NCBI GenBank assembly: GCA_963932465.1
Contig: OZ010795.1
Location: 523,471,451 to 523,535,450 of the forward strand
Origin: Maratus speciosus
Lineage: Eukaryota; Arthropoda; Arachnida; Araneae; Salticidae
DNA: 64,000 nucleotides
Reading direction: 5' to 3'
This document shows positions 34,293 to 45,319 of this stretch, piece by piece. Every line of letters starts with the position of its first letter. The stretch's first letter is position 1. The position numbers and the translations under genes were made by a program. Below the pieces are notes generated by a model, which saw only the letters and a program-made list of their open reading frames with translations, searched no databases and was not told the origin of the DNA.

Positions 34293-35115
34293 TTAATGTC
34301 TACTGTTATTTCAGTTAATTTTTCTATATACAAGTTAAAATTAACAAACATAAAACTTTCCAAATAGGAACCGGCAAATTTGCAAAGAAAAAAAAATTAA
34401 GACTTCATATACAAAATTACACTTTGTTTCTATAAACAGTTTCAGTGTTTAAATAACCATTTTACAAAAAGCCAATTTTGGAGATTTTCTTCAGATTGAA
34501 ACCTGGTACTTATCAAGTATAGCCTACAGATTTCACCCAAAATCTTATTTCAAACAACAAAAACCAGCTTTTTGCTATGAAGAAAAGGTGGTTTTATGAT
34601 TTCATGGAATCCTCTAGAATTTTCTTTAAAGGCAGGATACCATTCATTGAGCCGAAAAAGTAGGTCAATTTCATCCTCCCCCCCCCCATAGAAAGAATAA
34701 AGTACCACAAAAACTGAATTTAATCAGTTATTATTCATAGTTTGTAGTATAACAGATATTTTTTATTATACAACAACCCCAGTAGCAGAAAATCCTCCAT
34801 GTGCCTGTGACAGATACTTCAGGGACAAAAAATAATCTGCAGGTAAAATATTTTTACAATTGAAGCGTTAATTAATCAATCACTTACATGTAACGTTTTT
34901 AGACATTTTAAAATATTTTATCTATAACGATATTAACTTTTTGTATTAAGTAATAAAGAAAGAGCTAAACATAATACTATGAAGCAAAATAAAGGTCTGA
35001 CGAAGAAGAATCTGCAAAAGAGAAAAGAAAATCTGCGAAGCTCGTCTCCTGTTTCAAACATTCTGCTACCGGGACAACAACTATTAAAACTGATGGCAAT
35101 ATTGTCAGTTGCATA
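34293..35115. other. AT-rich with weak exon-like signals on the minus strand
   Basis: A minus-strand polypyrimidine-CAG (TTTTCTTTTCTCTTTTGCAG, ending at 35012) precedes an 11-codon frame ending in TAG at 34977-34979. Another 40-codon minus-strand frame runs through about 34690-34545. Neither is recognised and both may be chance. Confidence 0.2.
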
Positions 35116-35117
35116 TA

Positions 35118-35872
35118 CAGTAGACTCCCTCAAATTCGCGACCCTAAAATCCGCGTATTTTTTTCAGATGTAAACAATTAAATTTACAGTTAAGTTGCAG
35201 GAACAAAATTCAAGACGGCGCCGAAATGCGTGACTACCGCAATGTTTTTTTTACTAAATTTTTTGGTTAATCATTCTCTTTTGGCTATTACAGCTGATTT
35301 ATTACTAAATAAATTTACATTACTTTTGATTTTGATATAAATTAGCATATCTATATCAAAAATTCCAGGGTTCGAAATGGAAAAATCCACGAACCGAAAC
35401 GCTATTTTAAAATTATTGTTCGCGGATTTTTTTTTTAAATTATAGACAAATTTATTTCTAAACATACAAAGCAGTATAAGAAAAGCATTCAGGACTCTAA
35501 ATAACAATGAAAAAAGTTACAGTGAGCGCAATAAGCTATATATGCTGATAATAGCATTAACACTGTTCTCCTTGTTATCACTAGATGGCAGCATAGAGCT
35601 TTTGGAATCGAATTGAATCGATTTCATTCGTAATATTTTTATTTTACATAATTATTTTAATAATTACTTACTTTTAAATTAATAAATTATTTTAATATTT
35701 TACTTATTTTAATGTTTCACTTTATTGTAAGCATTGATTATAATTTCCCTTGCTTAACTACCAATCAAATTAATGTTTCAAAAATGTAAACAAATCAATG
35801 ACCAGAAATCTGCAAAATTCTAAAATCCGCACAACCTGGTCCCAAGCTGTGTGGATTTGAGAGAGTGTACTG
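35118..35872. mobile_element. Tigger-like non-autonomous element
   Basis: The left end is CAGTAGACTCCCTCAAATTC, the inverted right end CAGTACACTCTCTCAAATCC, with TA at 35116-35117 and 35873-35874. There are no coding remnants. Confidence 0.8.
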
Positions 35873-36295
35873 TACAACATTTTTAGCGTGACATGTAAAA
35901 TACAGTTTAAATGGATCACCCAATCATGTTTTTATTTTTGGAAATAGCAGAATATTTTGCGGGGCCATCAGCCTTTTACATATGTAATTATAATATATTC
36001 TTTGAGCTACACTGAAGTTAAGAGATAAAAGTTTTCAGAAAAAAGATGACACTTTTTTTCTGAAAACAATCTCCCCCCCCCCCCCCCCCCAAAAAAAAAA
36101 AAAAAAAAAAATCAAATTTTAATGAACTGCTGTAAAATTCGTAAAAAGTTTACACCACCATCGTTATTTTATGTTACACAGACCTTTCGATTTGAGACAG
36201 ATTGAAGAGAAAATTTACCATTTTGGCTTTATTTTCAGTCACACAGATAATTTTATAACATCTGTTTTATTTCAGGTCCAAGGAGCATAAAACCA

Positions 36296-36343
<48 letters not shown>

Positions 36344-36726
36344 TACAATTTTGTATAATTTTTATTCTTGGAAACCTGAGGAGAAAAAAAATCCAAATTT
36401 TCACAATTGGTGGGGGGGGGGGGGGGGGGGAGTTTCCAATTTCGAAATTATTTATGTTTCCACAGACATGAGGGAGAAGAGGGGAAAAAAGGGAGGGGTG
36501 AAAAAAAATAACAACAATTTAAAAAACAATTTATAAGCATTCAACGTTTATCTTTAAAAATCACACCTTTCAAAACTGCAAGTTTATGTAGTTAAAAAAA
36601 ATTTTCATTACAACACGTTAATTTGGCATGGGCCCGATTATTGAAAATTCATCCTTTTGATTGACACTTGGATAAAAAACATGAAATGCTCCTTAAAAAT
36701 AGACTTCTACACGGTTTTCTTGATGC
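35873..36726. other. Homopolymer-rich spacer
   Basis: A C run (about 36071-36090) is followed at once by an A run. Another A run followed by TA repeats lies at 36300-36345, and a G run at about 36412-36430. A 61-codon ORF here is homopolymer-driven. Confidence 0.7.
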
Positions 36727-37200
36727 GTAATCATAATTATATTTATTAAACCATTTGAAAATTTTAAATGATAAAAAGAGTACGCATATAAATTTTTAAA
36801 TACATTATTTTTTTTATCTTTTCTACTTTTTAGTGTTTAAATATTTTGTTGTTGCAGATTCACAGTCAGTTGGCATATTTTCGAAGAAATGATTTGACAC
36901 ATTATCTTCATTGTTTTTGTACTCATAAACAATTATAACTACACTTCTACTAAACTGTTTACTCAATGTGTAATCATAATTATATTAATATTAAACTATT
37001 TGAAAATTTGAAATGATAAAAAAGTAATATTTTTAAATACATTTGTTATTTATTTATATTTTCTACTTTTTAGTGCTTAAAATATTTTGTTACTGCAGAT
37101 TCACAGTCAGTTGGCATATTTTGGCAGAAATCATTTGACACATTATCTTCGTTGTTTTTGTACTCATAAATAATTACAACTGCAAAAATTATTTGGCAAT
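36727..37200 (+). repeat. Tandem duplication, period 243 bp
   Basis: GTAATCATAATTATAT starts at 36727 and again at 36970. Both units share GATTCACAGTCAGTTGGCAT and GACACATTATCTTC. Divergence is modest, so the duplication is fairly recent. Confidence 0.85.
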
Positions 37201-37874
37201 TTATCAACATTTTCAAAATCACTTTGTGGCAACCTTTATTTACATTTTAAAAACATTCACAGATTGAAATATCTTTATAAAATAGTTATCAATGTATCAA
37301 ACGCACAAACAATTATTTGTTTTATATTGATACCATTTAATATACACATGAAAAAACTATTAGTTTAATTTATGCGTAAATAAAACACAACAATTAATAC
37401 AATATATATATATATATATATAATAATAAATATGCCATATATAGTTAGACATTTTTTATTGGTCGCAATTTTACTTTCACGACAGTTTATAATATTTGCC
37501 AAGAAATCACACTTTCTTAATCTTAACTCGGTCATGACTGAGTTATGTCATAGCCCCTATAATAAAGAAGTATTTGTTACGTTAGTGTATAACTTAACAT
37601 ACTCTTTGAAGTAGCAAGAGACGTCAAGTTACGTCTGGTAACTCAAAAACATTAACGTTTAACATGGATCAGTTTATACCAACCAAAACACGAATTTTCT
37701 GCTTAAAATTAATACGAATCCAACAACAAAAAAATTCTACAAACTGAAGAGAAAGGAAAGCAATACATATTTTAATACAATTATGGAAAAAAGTCTATAA
37801 TTAAATGTTTCATATAAATACTGTCTTTTTTGCTTTGAACAGTTTGAACACATACAAATTTATTAATATTTAAA
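37201..37874. other. AT-rich spacer
   Basis: A TA microsatellite lies at about 37404-37422. Nothing else recognised. Confidence 0.5.
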
Positions 37875-37876
37875 TA

Positions 37877-39022
37877 CAGTAGAACCTCGATCCATCGTTT
37901 TTCAAGGTGTGTGTGGAAAAAACGATAAATGCAGGAAAACGATGAATGTGGTTTAACGTCAAAACACGAAAAAAAAAAAAAAAAGTTTAAGCATTACTTA
38001 CTAATACATGCAATGTATACAGTTAGTATATTAATAAATACTAATTTGTTACAGACCAAACTGTAAAATAAATAAATCAAAGTTGTAGAAAATGGATATT
38101 TATTCTAAAAATGAGTAATTTTATATTCAGTTTTTCGTTCATTTTTTAAATTAAACAACAAATTTTCAGGATGTACAACATATTTCTGGTCATTTTCTGT
38201 AATTTCATGTACATATAAAAAAGTTCGTATAGTTTCAAATGCCGTAATTAAATCAGACAGACTTTGCGCTGGTGTAGGCTTAGCTTCATCGGCATGAACA
38301 TTATCCTCTGCTTCTTCGCCATTATTTTCATTTTTTGCATCATCACACATTTCTTCTATGCTTAGGACACCACATGTCGCAACATCTCGATCAATAAAAA
38401 TATATCGTTAAATTTTGTAACAGAGACATCCTCTTTTACACGCAACCACTCTTCATTTGCATTATCGTCAGCATATTCATTATTTTCTTTCCCTTCTGTT
38501 GAGCATTCTTCATGAGTTTTTCGCAAAAAAACTGCATTTCACGAAACACTTCTGGATGGAATGAAGAAGTTACTCCATGCCAAGCTGAAAGTACAAAATG
38601 AATAGCCTGCAGAAGCTCTATTTTTGGAGTACGTTCTTTTGCTTATTCCATGAAACAAAGATATTTCACTAGCTTTCTCCTGTAAAATTGCTTAAAACAA
38701 TTGATTATTCCGGCATCAAGAAGATGTACAACCTCTTGATAATCTCTGCCCCCCCCCCCTCCCGAAACAGCTCAAATGAGTTATTTTAGGATAAAAGAAG
38801 TAATTCCAGTTTGTATGTCATATGGATCCGCTTGACCTTCAATTTCATTTCTGTGGGGAGAAAAATTTTACAACGATGAATGCGGGAAAAAGATTTCTTG
38901 ACGAACGATGAATGCGGGTTTCGTTAACATTATTTAAGTATAATTTGTGCAGGGACCATAGAAGTAAAACGATCAATGTGGGAAAACGATGGATGCTGGA
39001 ACGATAGATCGGGGTTTCACTG
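37877..39022 (-). mobile_element. Tigger/pogo DNA transposon, internally deleted
   Basis: The left end is CAGTAGAACCTCGATCCATC, the inverted right end CAGTGAAACCCCGATCTATC, with TA on both sides (37875-37876, 39023-39024). Subterminal CGATGAATGCGGG-type motifs repeat at both ends. It contains the C-terminal part of a transposase. At 1146 bp it is about half the usual length. Confidence 0.85.
38105..38760 (-). pseudogene. Tigger-type (CENP-B/DDE) transposase fragment
   Basis: The order on the minus strand is LDAGIINCFKQFYRRKL (about 38720-38670, equivalent to the LDxGII..FK..YR block after the second catalytic region of Tigger/pogo transposases), then ELLQAIHFVLSAWHGV (about 38610), then an acidic tail with AQSLSDLITAFETIRTFLY (38105-38350 frame). 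Frameshifts and stops separate these blocks. The N-terminal CENP-B-like DNA-binding domains and first catalytic Asp are absent. It lies inside matching TIRs, which supports the call. Confidence 0.7.
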
Positions 39023-39024
39023 TA

Positions 39025-39516
39025 TAGTATAGATGCTGCTTAATGTGATTACTTCGGGACCACAAGTTTTTGATAACAATATACAGGGTTTTAAAAAACC
39101 CAGCACACTGGTCTAAAATTCGGAGTTTTCTTAAAAAAAGGGGGTGTGGGGGGGGGGGTGTTGGGACTTTATTGAGTTTTTTTGCAGAACACTTTAAACT
39201 TCTACATAATACATATACATTTATCAGTGAAACCTGGGTATAATTTTGCATTAATTAAGTATGATTTAGCAAAATATATATATAAAAAATTAAGTTAATT
39301 TAAAAAGTACATTTGTATCTCATGGGACCTTTTTGCTGCATTAAGAATATATTGAACCAACTACAACTGAATTTTTTTATATAATTCTTAATATAATTCA
39401 AAATATTTTTCGCACAAAGCGATGCTTTTAGCATGATGCGTTAGGTCGAGACATGATGATTTTGAAAACACTAACAGGCTGATATTACACATAATCACAT
39501 TAAGCAGCATCTACTG
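39025..39516. mobile_element. Tigger-like MITE abutting the Tigger remnant
   Basis: The left end is TAGTATAGATGCTGCTTAAT, the inverted right end CAGTAGATGCTGCTTAATGT. It starts immediately after the TA that closes the Tigger element. Its own right TA has decayed. Confidence 0.65.
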
Positions 39517-40479
39517 CAAAAAGTAGTTTCTTTAGCATAAACATAATTATAATTACCGTTAAACAGATTTCTCTAAAAAGTCACGGTGCAAGGGGAACAC
39601 TGTTTGCATTCTCAGAGTGGACTCTCAGGAATTCTAGGTATATCCTAAGGATTAAGAAAAAAAAATTGAAATGTAAAAAAAAATATTGGATTTCATTAAA
39701 GTACTGATACAAAAAAACAAGTTGGAAATTGCACGTCAAACGTAGCTAATGAGGTGCGTTCGTACTATAGCTAGTTTTATAAATATTTTTTGCACCGCAT
39801 ATTGTACTCACTGAATGTATATTTTAGTACGGTTCAATAAGTGCATATCCATTTCATTCTGTTCGAAAGGCTGTAACATCATTAAAATGCACTTGAATTT
39901 TTTTTTCCCATTGGCCGTAATGTAATGGAAAACTTTAGACTATCCCTGTCATTAAACTATAGATCTGATTTTCATAAAATTTGAAATGACTCAACAAAAT
40001 ATTGCAATAATTATATATTTAAAATTTCAGAACATTCGGTTGGGTAGTTTTTCCTCAGTTATATGCAGAGTGACAGACAGACAGACGTACTGACTGAATG
40101 ACAACTATAGCTACATCTATTTATATAAAATCCAAGTCTCTGTGTGTCCCTCACTATTCCGGTAGGACCGCCTCATTGAAATGAGTAATTGTTGAAAAAT
40201 ATTAATGCAGGGTTACCACAGTAGCGCCAAATGTTAGCCAACTTGGCGATATCTGGCTAATTTGGCGAAATTCCCATTTAAAACCATTAATTTTTCATAA
40301 TGGAGGTCACCGAAATTTAATTTAAACTCCACTCTTTTAAGATATTTTTTCGAAATCTATGGCTGAGAATTTAAAGTACATCTTTACATCTTCCTCCCGA
40401 TGCTACTAAAAAAATAACCGCCAATAGACAACGGTGTACTGTGTGAGCTCCTAACTGCGCGATTTTAATGTGCTTTAGG
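39517..40479. other. AT-rich, unrecognised
   Basis: A CAGA stub at about 40070-40090 and a few GGCGA-containing motifs (40215-40270) resemble the region that follows, but no element boundary is clear. Confidence 0.4.
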
Positions 40480-40760
40480 TAATTTTCCAGTATAGGTGCC
40501 TTGGCGAAAAAGGAAATTTGGTAACATATTTTCCGGGAACCTATTCACTGTTTCATTTTATATACACACGCATTTTTTTCGATATTTATACGATTTTTTT
40601 AACAAAAAAGCCGTTGCTCTAATTTTATACAGAAACAGATGTAATTTGTACATAAAAACAACAATAATATACATATAAAACAAACAAAAACGCTCATCAA
40701 ATTTGTTTTCATAGCTGTTTATATGATTTGACAACAAATCTCGATATTTTTCCGTTATAC
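40480..40760 (+). repeat. Repeat copy without MITEs (empty-site reference)
   Basis: This aligns with 42600-43460 once two MITEs are removed from the latter. Shared landmarks are GGCGA, TATTTTC, ACTG, a TTTATACGATTT/TATACAATTT site, ACAGATGTAATTTGTA/ACAGAAGTAATTT, and TTTGTTTTCATAGCTGTTTA. It preserves the uninterrupted sites at about 40588-40598 and 40641-40648. Confidence 0.7.
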
Positions 40761-41347
40761 GGACACCATGCCAAAATGTATGCTAATGCGCCAATTATTT
40801 CAAAATGCTAAAAGATATTTGTAATTTTATGCCAGCAGTTTAATATGAGTTTTATTTTATTGCTTTATTTTATAGCAGTTATTTGTTCACTTATTTTAAG
40901 TATATATTTGTGATTTGATGAAATAGTTCGTAAAAGTCTGGAATTTTCAAATGTTATATTTTTTAAATGCTCATTTTAGTATCGACAATGGTTTCTTTTA
41001 TTTTTCAAATGCTTCAATTCACTATTTTGCGCCAACTATTACGCTTGGCGACAATGGTGTCCGCATAACGAAAAGTACCCAAATCTCACTTTCAAGTGCC
41101 CAAATTACACCAAGCTTTAAAAAAATGCCAAAGCCCCTACAGTGGAATTATTGTTTGTATGTCTGTATAATATTTATATATACCTTTAACTGTTGAATGC
41201 AGGCGTTATTTATGTGTGTATGTGTGTTTTAATATATATTGTAGTATGAGTGTTTTATTATAAGTACCAAAGTGTCTATTATTTTGCGCTATCCCTGTTA
41301 TAGTGTGTACTATATGCAAGGGGAGTGGAGCGAAGAGTTTAAACATT
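40761..41347. other. AT-rich, unrecognised
   Basis: Contains TTGGCGACAATGGTGTCCGC-type sequence near 41045, but no ORF or element ends. Confidence 0.4.
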
Positions 41348-41355
41348 AAAGTTTC

Positions 41356-41562
41356 GGCACAGATGTCATACGCGCCCCATATTGGCGCGATTTTTTTCTG
41401 ACGCCAATGTCATATACACAACGGGTACTTAACTGGCGCCAAAGTGTCGTAATTTTGCTTGATATGGTAATCCGGATGTTGTTTATGCTGTTGATGTTTT
41501 CGCCAAATTGGCGTCGGAAAAAAATCGCGCCAATATATGATAACGTATATGACAACTGTGCC
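41356..41562. mobile_element. hAT-like MITE, family M1 copy 1
   Basis: It begins GGCACAGATGTCATACGCGC and ends, inverted, GGCACAGTTGTCATATACG. The flanking AAAGTTTC at 41348-41355 and 41563-41570 is a perfect 8-bp duplication. The core has TACTTAACTGGCGCCAAAGT, shared with copies 2 and 3. Confidence 0.85.
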
Positions 41563-41734
41563 AAAGTTTCTATAAAGCAGTATAAGACTAAAAAATTAAG
41601 AATAAAATAAATGCAAAATAAGACTAAAGAAAGAAAAATCATGCGTTAAGCATAGAATATGAAACACTTTCCAACACATCCTAAATGCTTTAACAAAACA
41701 TCGTTATTTAGGGAAATAAGGTAAATAAGATAAC

Positions 41735-41946
41735 GTTACTTCTTAGATATCCCGTCGACCAATTTCGCCAAATTATATAAATCGCCAAATAAATAGTAAA
41801 ACATTAATAAAAATACAAATAAAACGTCGAATTAATGGTTTTATTGGCCATTATTGGCATTTAATTAATTAATGGCAACGATTATTGACAATTAATTATA
41901 CAGTTTGGCGACAGTAATTTGGTCGACGGGATAACTAAGAAGTACC
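41735..41946. mobile_element. hAT-like MITE, family M2
   Basis: The left end is GTTACTTCTTAGATATCCCG, the inverted right end GGTACTTCTTAGTTATCCCG; both arms continue with TCGACCAA. The flanking AAGATAAC at 41727-41734 and 41947-41954 is a perfect 8-bp duplication. Confidence 0.85.
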
Positions 41947-41954
41947 AAGATAAC

Positions 41955-42351
41955 CAAGTAAACATTTTAGAAAACGCATAAAAAATTTTAAAAATTGATT
42001 TCAGCAGTTACAGTCCATAGCCAATAGTACCGTTATTATATGCCACTTTTTAGCTAAAATTTAATTTAAACTACTCCTAAAACTACTGAAATCACATTTC
42101 CAGATATTATCATCCATAGACGGTTATGTATCCAATTCTTTGCGTGACCATGTATATCATTTTATCTATATTCTACAAACATTTCTTAGGAAACTAAATG
42201 CAGTTCAACGTAAAAATGCATAACTCCTTTAAAAACCACCTTTACGCAATTTACTCTCATACTCAGTAACTCTTATGGATTCTTTTGTGTAGCCCTGCAT
42301 ATGAACTGTAGCATTTATACACACAGTATAGTATGCATAAATGTAGTGAAA
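41955..42351. other. AT-rich spacer
   Basis: Nothing recognised between MITEs. Confidence 0.5.
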
Positions 42352-42359
42352 CATAAAAG

Positions 42360-42560
42360 GGTACAGATGTCATATTCGCCCCATATTGGCGCGATTTTTT
42401 TCTGTCGCCAATGTATAGGCAACAGGTACTTAACTTGCGCCAAAGTGTCGTTATTTTGCTGGATGTGGTAACCCGAATTATGTTTATGCTGTTGATGTTT
42501 TCGCCAAATTGGCAACCGAAAAAAATCGCGCCAATATGGGGCGAATATGACATCTGTACC
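42360..42560. mobile_element. hAT-like MITE, family M1 copy 2 (best preserved)
   Basis: The 43-bp arms are perfect inverted repeats starting GGTACAGATGTCATATTCGC. The flanking CATAAAAG at 42352-42359 and 42561-42568 is a perfect 8-bp duplication. ORFs here, on either strand, are arm artefacts. Confidence 0.9.
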
Positions 42561-42727
42561 CATAAAAGCGCATATCATAATTAAAAATGCATTTCTAGCA
42601 ATCATTGCGTATGTACAATACTTCGGAGAAAAGTTTCTTGGCGAGAAAGAAGTTTGCCAACGTATTTTCTGGCAACCTATTTACTGCTTCATACTCGCAA
42701 GCAATTTTTTCCATATGTATACAATTT

Positions 42728-42935
42728 GGTACAGATGTCATATACACATATTGGCGCGATTTTTTTCCGACGCCAATTTGGCGAAAACATCAACAGCATA
42801 AACAACATTCGGGTTACCATTACAAGCAAAATAACGACACTTTGGCGCCAGTTAAGTACCCGGTGCGTATATGACATCGGCGTCAAAAAACAAAAACAAA
42901 ATCTCGCCAATATGGGCGTATATGACATCTGTGCC
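42728..42935. mobile_element. hAT-like MITE, family M1 copy 3
   Basis: It begins GGTACAGATGTCATATACAC and ends, inverted, GGCACAGATGTCATATACGC. The 8-bp duplication is TACAATTT/GACAATTT (one mismatch). The core is in opposite orientation to copies 1 and 2. The empty site is at about 40590. Confidence 0.85.
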
Positions 42936-42993
42936 GACAATTTAATATAAAAAAGCTATTTACCCATTTTTATAATGAAACAGAAGTAATTTT

Positions 42994-43313
42994 TGCACAG
43001 ATGTCATATACGCATGGGGGTTGGCGTGATTTTTCTATGACGCCAATTTGGCAGAAATCTCGCTTTCGAATACCAGTTACTTATATATTTTTCAATTATT
43101 TGTTATCATTTTGAAAAGGAAATAACTATAAATAAATAAAAGTTTGAATAATAACTATAGAACAAAGCAGTTTATATAATTAAAAAACAGAAAATAAAAG
43201 TAAAGAAACAATTTATTAATAAATAAAAAACAATAGCCGGGTTACCATAGCAGGCAAAATAACACCATTTTGGCTCCAGTTAGGTATCCCGGTTCATATC
43301 TGAAATCTGTGCC
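42994..43313. mobile_element. hAT-like MITE, family M1 copy 4 (longer)
   Basis: It begins TGCACAGATGTCATATACGC and ends, inverted, GGCACAGATTTCAGATATG. The 8-bp duplication GTAATTTT/GTAATTTG (42986-42993, 43314-43321) has one mismatch. The middle (about 43080-43230) is AT-rich sequence not seen in the other copies. The empty site is GTAATTTG at 40641-40648. Confidence 0.8.
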
Positions 43314-43499
43314 GTAATTTGTATTAAAAAAAATTATATATATTTAAAAACGATATTTTTATGCATATAAGTGCATATATAAACAAAGATAAAAGTTCAT
43401 TAGATTTGTTTTCATAGCTGTTTATATATTTTCGCAACATATCTCACTTTCTGATGCCCGAATCGCGCCAAGCTTTTTTTAAAAATGCGCTATAATGGA

Positions 43500-45310
43500 A
43501 AAGTACTTAAATAAATAATTAACAGAAATAACAAATTATACAAACTAAAACTTTATTTCGAGATCAAAGCATTGTTTTTAATTTCGATTAAAAATACATA
43601 TATCCTTGGATAGCTTCAATTGAAATTAGTTTCACAGCTTAATATCTCATTCCATAAGCCTAAACAAACACAAGTGATTCATTCATCGTGAAACGTCAAA
43701 AATATTAAATCATTGAGGTAATTACTCACAAAGTAAGTTCTCCAACAATCAATGGGCAATATTCTAATGACGTCATAGTAGGTAAAATGGTGGCGGTATC
43801 ATTTGTTTATGGTTTGTAATCACAAAGATTTAATTTTGCAATGTCTCTTAGTTACATTATTTAATTTCATATTTATGAGCTCAGAACAAAAGCCTATTTT
43901 TTCATTATTTAGTTATTAAAGACGGAAAAAAATCATAAATGCATGATTTGAAAATTTTAAATAATTTTCTTTCTTAATACTAAAAAATAACATCGGGAAG
44001 TAACAGCGGGTTTAAGTTAAATAAGTTTAACTGTTTAATTCTGTTGTAATATTCAAAATAACTGTATTTATTAGATTTCAGTAATCAACATCAGTGCCCG
44101 ATTAAATTTTGAAGTTAGAGGAATTACAATGTCATTTCAGGACCTTTCTTTTGGAGAAGCTTTTATAAATTCCATATATACATGGAAAATCTTCAGTGTT
44201 AGAAATATTATTCCTAGGACTGACATAACACGAGAACGGCCTGCAATTTTACACAAGTTTTTGAAAGCTACTTTATATCAGAAATTTTACTAAAAACTGG
44301 TTACTTTTTTGTTATAGCGGCTCACACTATTAGGATTATGACAAGTTGCAGCCAATTTCGCGAACGTCGTAACCAAGATCGTGAAGCACACACATATAAT
44401 ACCATTTCATGAAATCCTATACGATAATTTAATAGTTTTTAACCTTACTTCAAGTGTGTTATTTATTTATTTTTAAGGCTCAACAATCTAAATTGTCAAA
44501 TATATGAATTTCAAAAAATGTAAGCAAAGATTGAATAGACATGACCGCAAAAAGCCTCAAATCTGCATAGCACTTAGAACCAAACTGTGCAGATTAGTGG
44601 TCTTCTACTGTACACAGTTTTTCATAAATGTGTTTCGTTCTTAAAATGTGTTATTTTCATCTATCACTGCGGAACAAGCGAGAAAACTCATATTCTTGCA
44701 CATGAGTTGTATATATCTTTATATCTAAATTTCCGTCATTTTTGACGGGCTACCTTTCTAGTATTTATATAATTACGAATGCACCTAAAAAGGAATTTTG
44801 GTAATGTAAAAATAGTATTGACTATGGGCTTATTTGTCAGGGCATAAAGCCCGGCGGCCCTACTACTAACTACTTTATGCACCCAGGGGTCCTTACTGCT
44901 TTTTTTGATTCACCCTTTTATTTAATTTAATCGAAAAATACATCAATCAGCTGCAAAAAAAAAAAAAAAAATCTGAATTTCACTAATTGGCCGAAGGAGA
45001 AAAAAACCCAGCTAAATTCATCGAATAGGCAAGGGAAATGCAAAATTTGTTAATTGATCGTAAAGAGGGGGGAAAAAATCAAGAAATATGTCAACTCCAC
45101 GCAAGAAAAAAACTGCGAAATCTTTTAATTGTGATCGATTAATGGGAAAATATATCAAATTGTCTACTCATCTCAGAAAAAAAAACATGCAATTTTTCAA
45201 TTCAACAGAGGAAAAACAGAGTAAATTTTGTCAATCAATCGTAAAACGAAATGGCAGGATTTATCAATCGTCACAAAAATTTTATAACCGCTGAAGACAG
45301 GGCTTGAAAT
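43500..45310. other. Mostly unrecognised
   Basis: Near 44590-44615 an orphan Tigger-like terminus reads, inverted, CAGTAGAAGACCACTAATC. Around 44807-44880 a GTATTGACT ... GCCCGGCGGCCC stretch resembles part of the element at 48713-49094. A short A-rich ORF (45088-45294) has no recognisable homology. Confidence 0.4.
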
Positions 45311-45319
45311 TCAATTTTT

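Larger units (their letters stand above)
42590..43470 (+). repeat. Repeat copy carrying two MITEs (filled sites)
   Basis: The segments 42590-42727, 42944-42985 and 43322-43470 read as one continuous copy of 40480-40760 once the two M1 MITEs and their target duplications are discounted. Confidence 0.7.

Noticed and set aside
34545..34690. Minus-strand 40-codon frame containing EIDLLFRLNEWYPAF
   Set aside because: It looks protein-like but has no start, clear splice sites or recognised family; the length is well within chance for one strand of 64 kb.
41346..42950. Several 80-100-codon frames on both strands with similar sequence (IGAIFFRRQFGENINSIN type)
   Set aside because: They are the arms and core of the M1 MITE family read in either direction.
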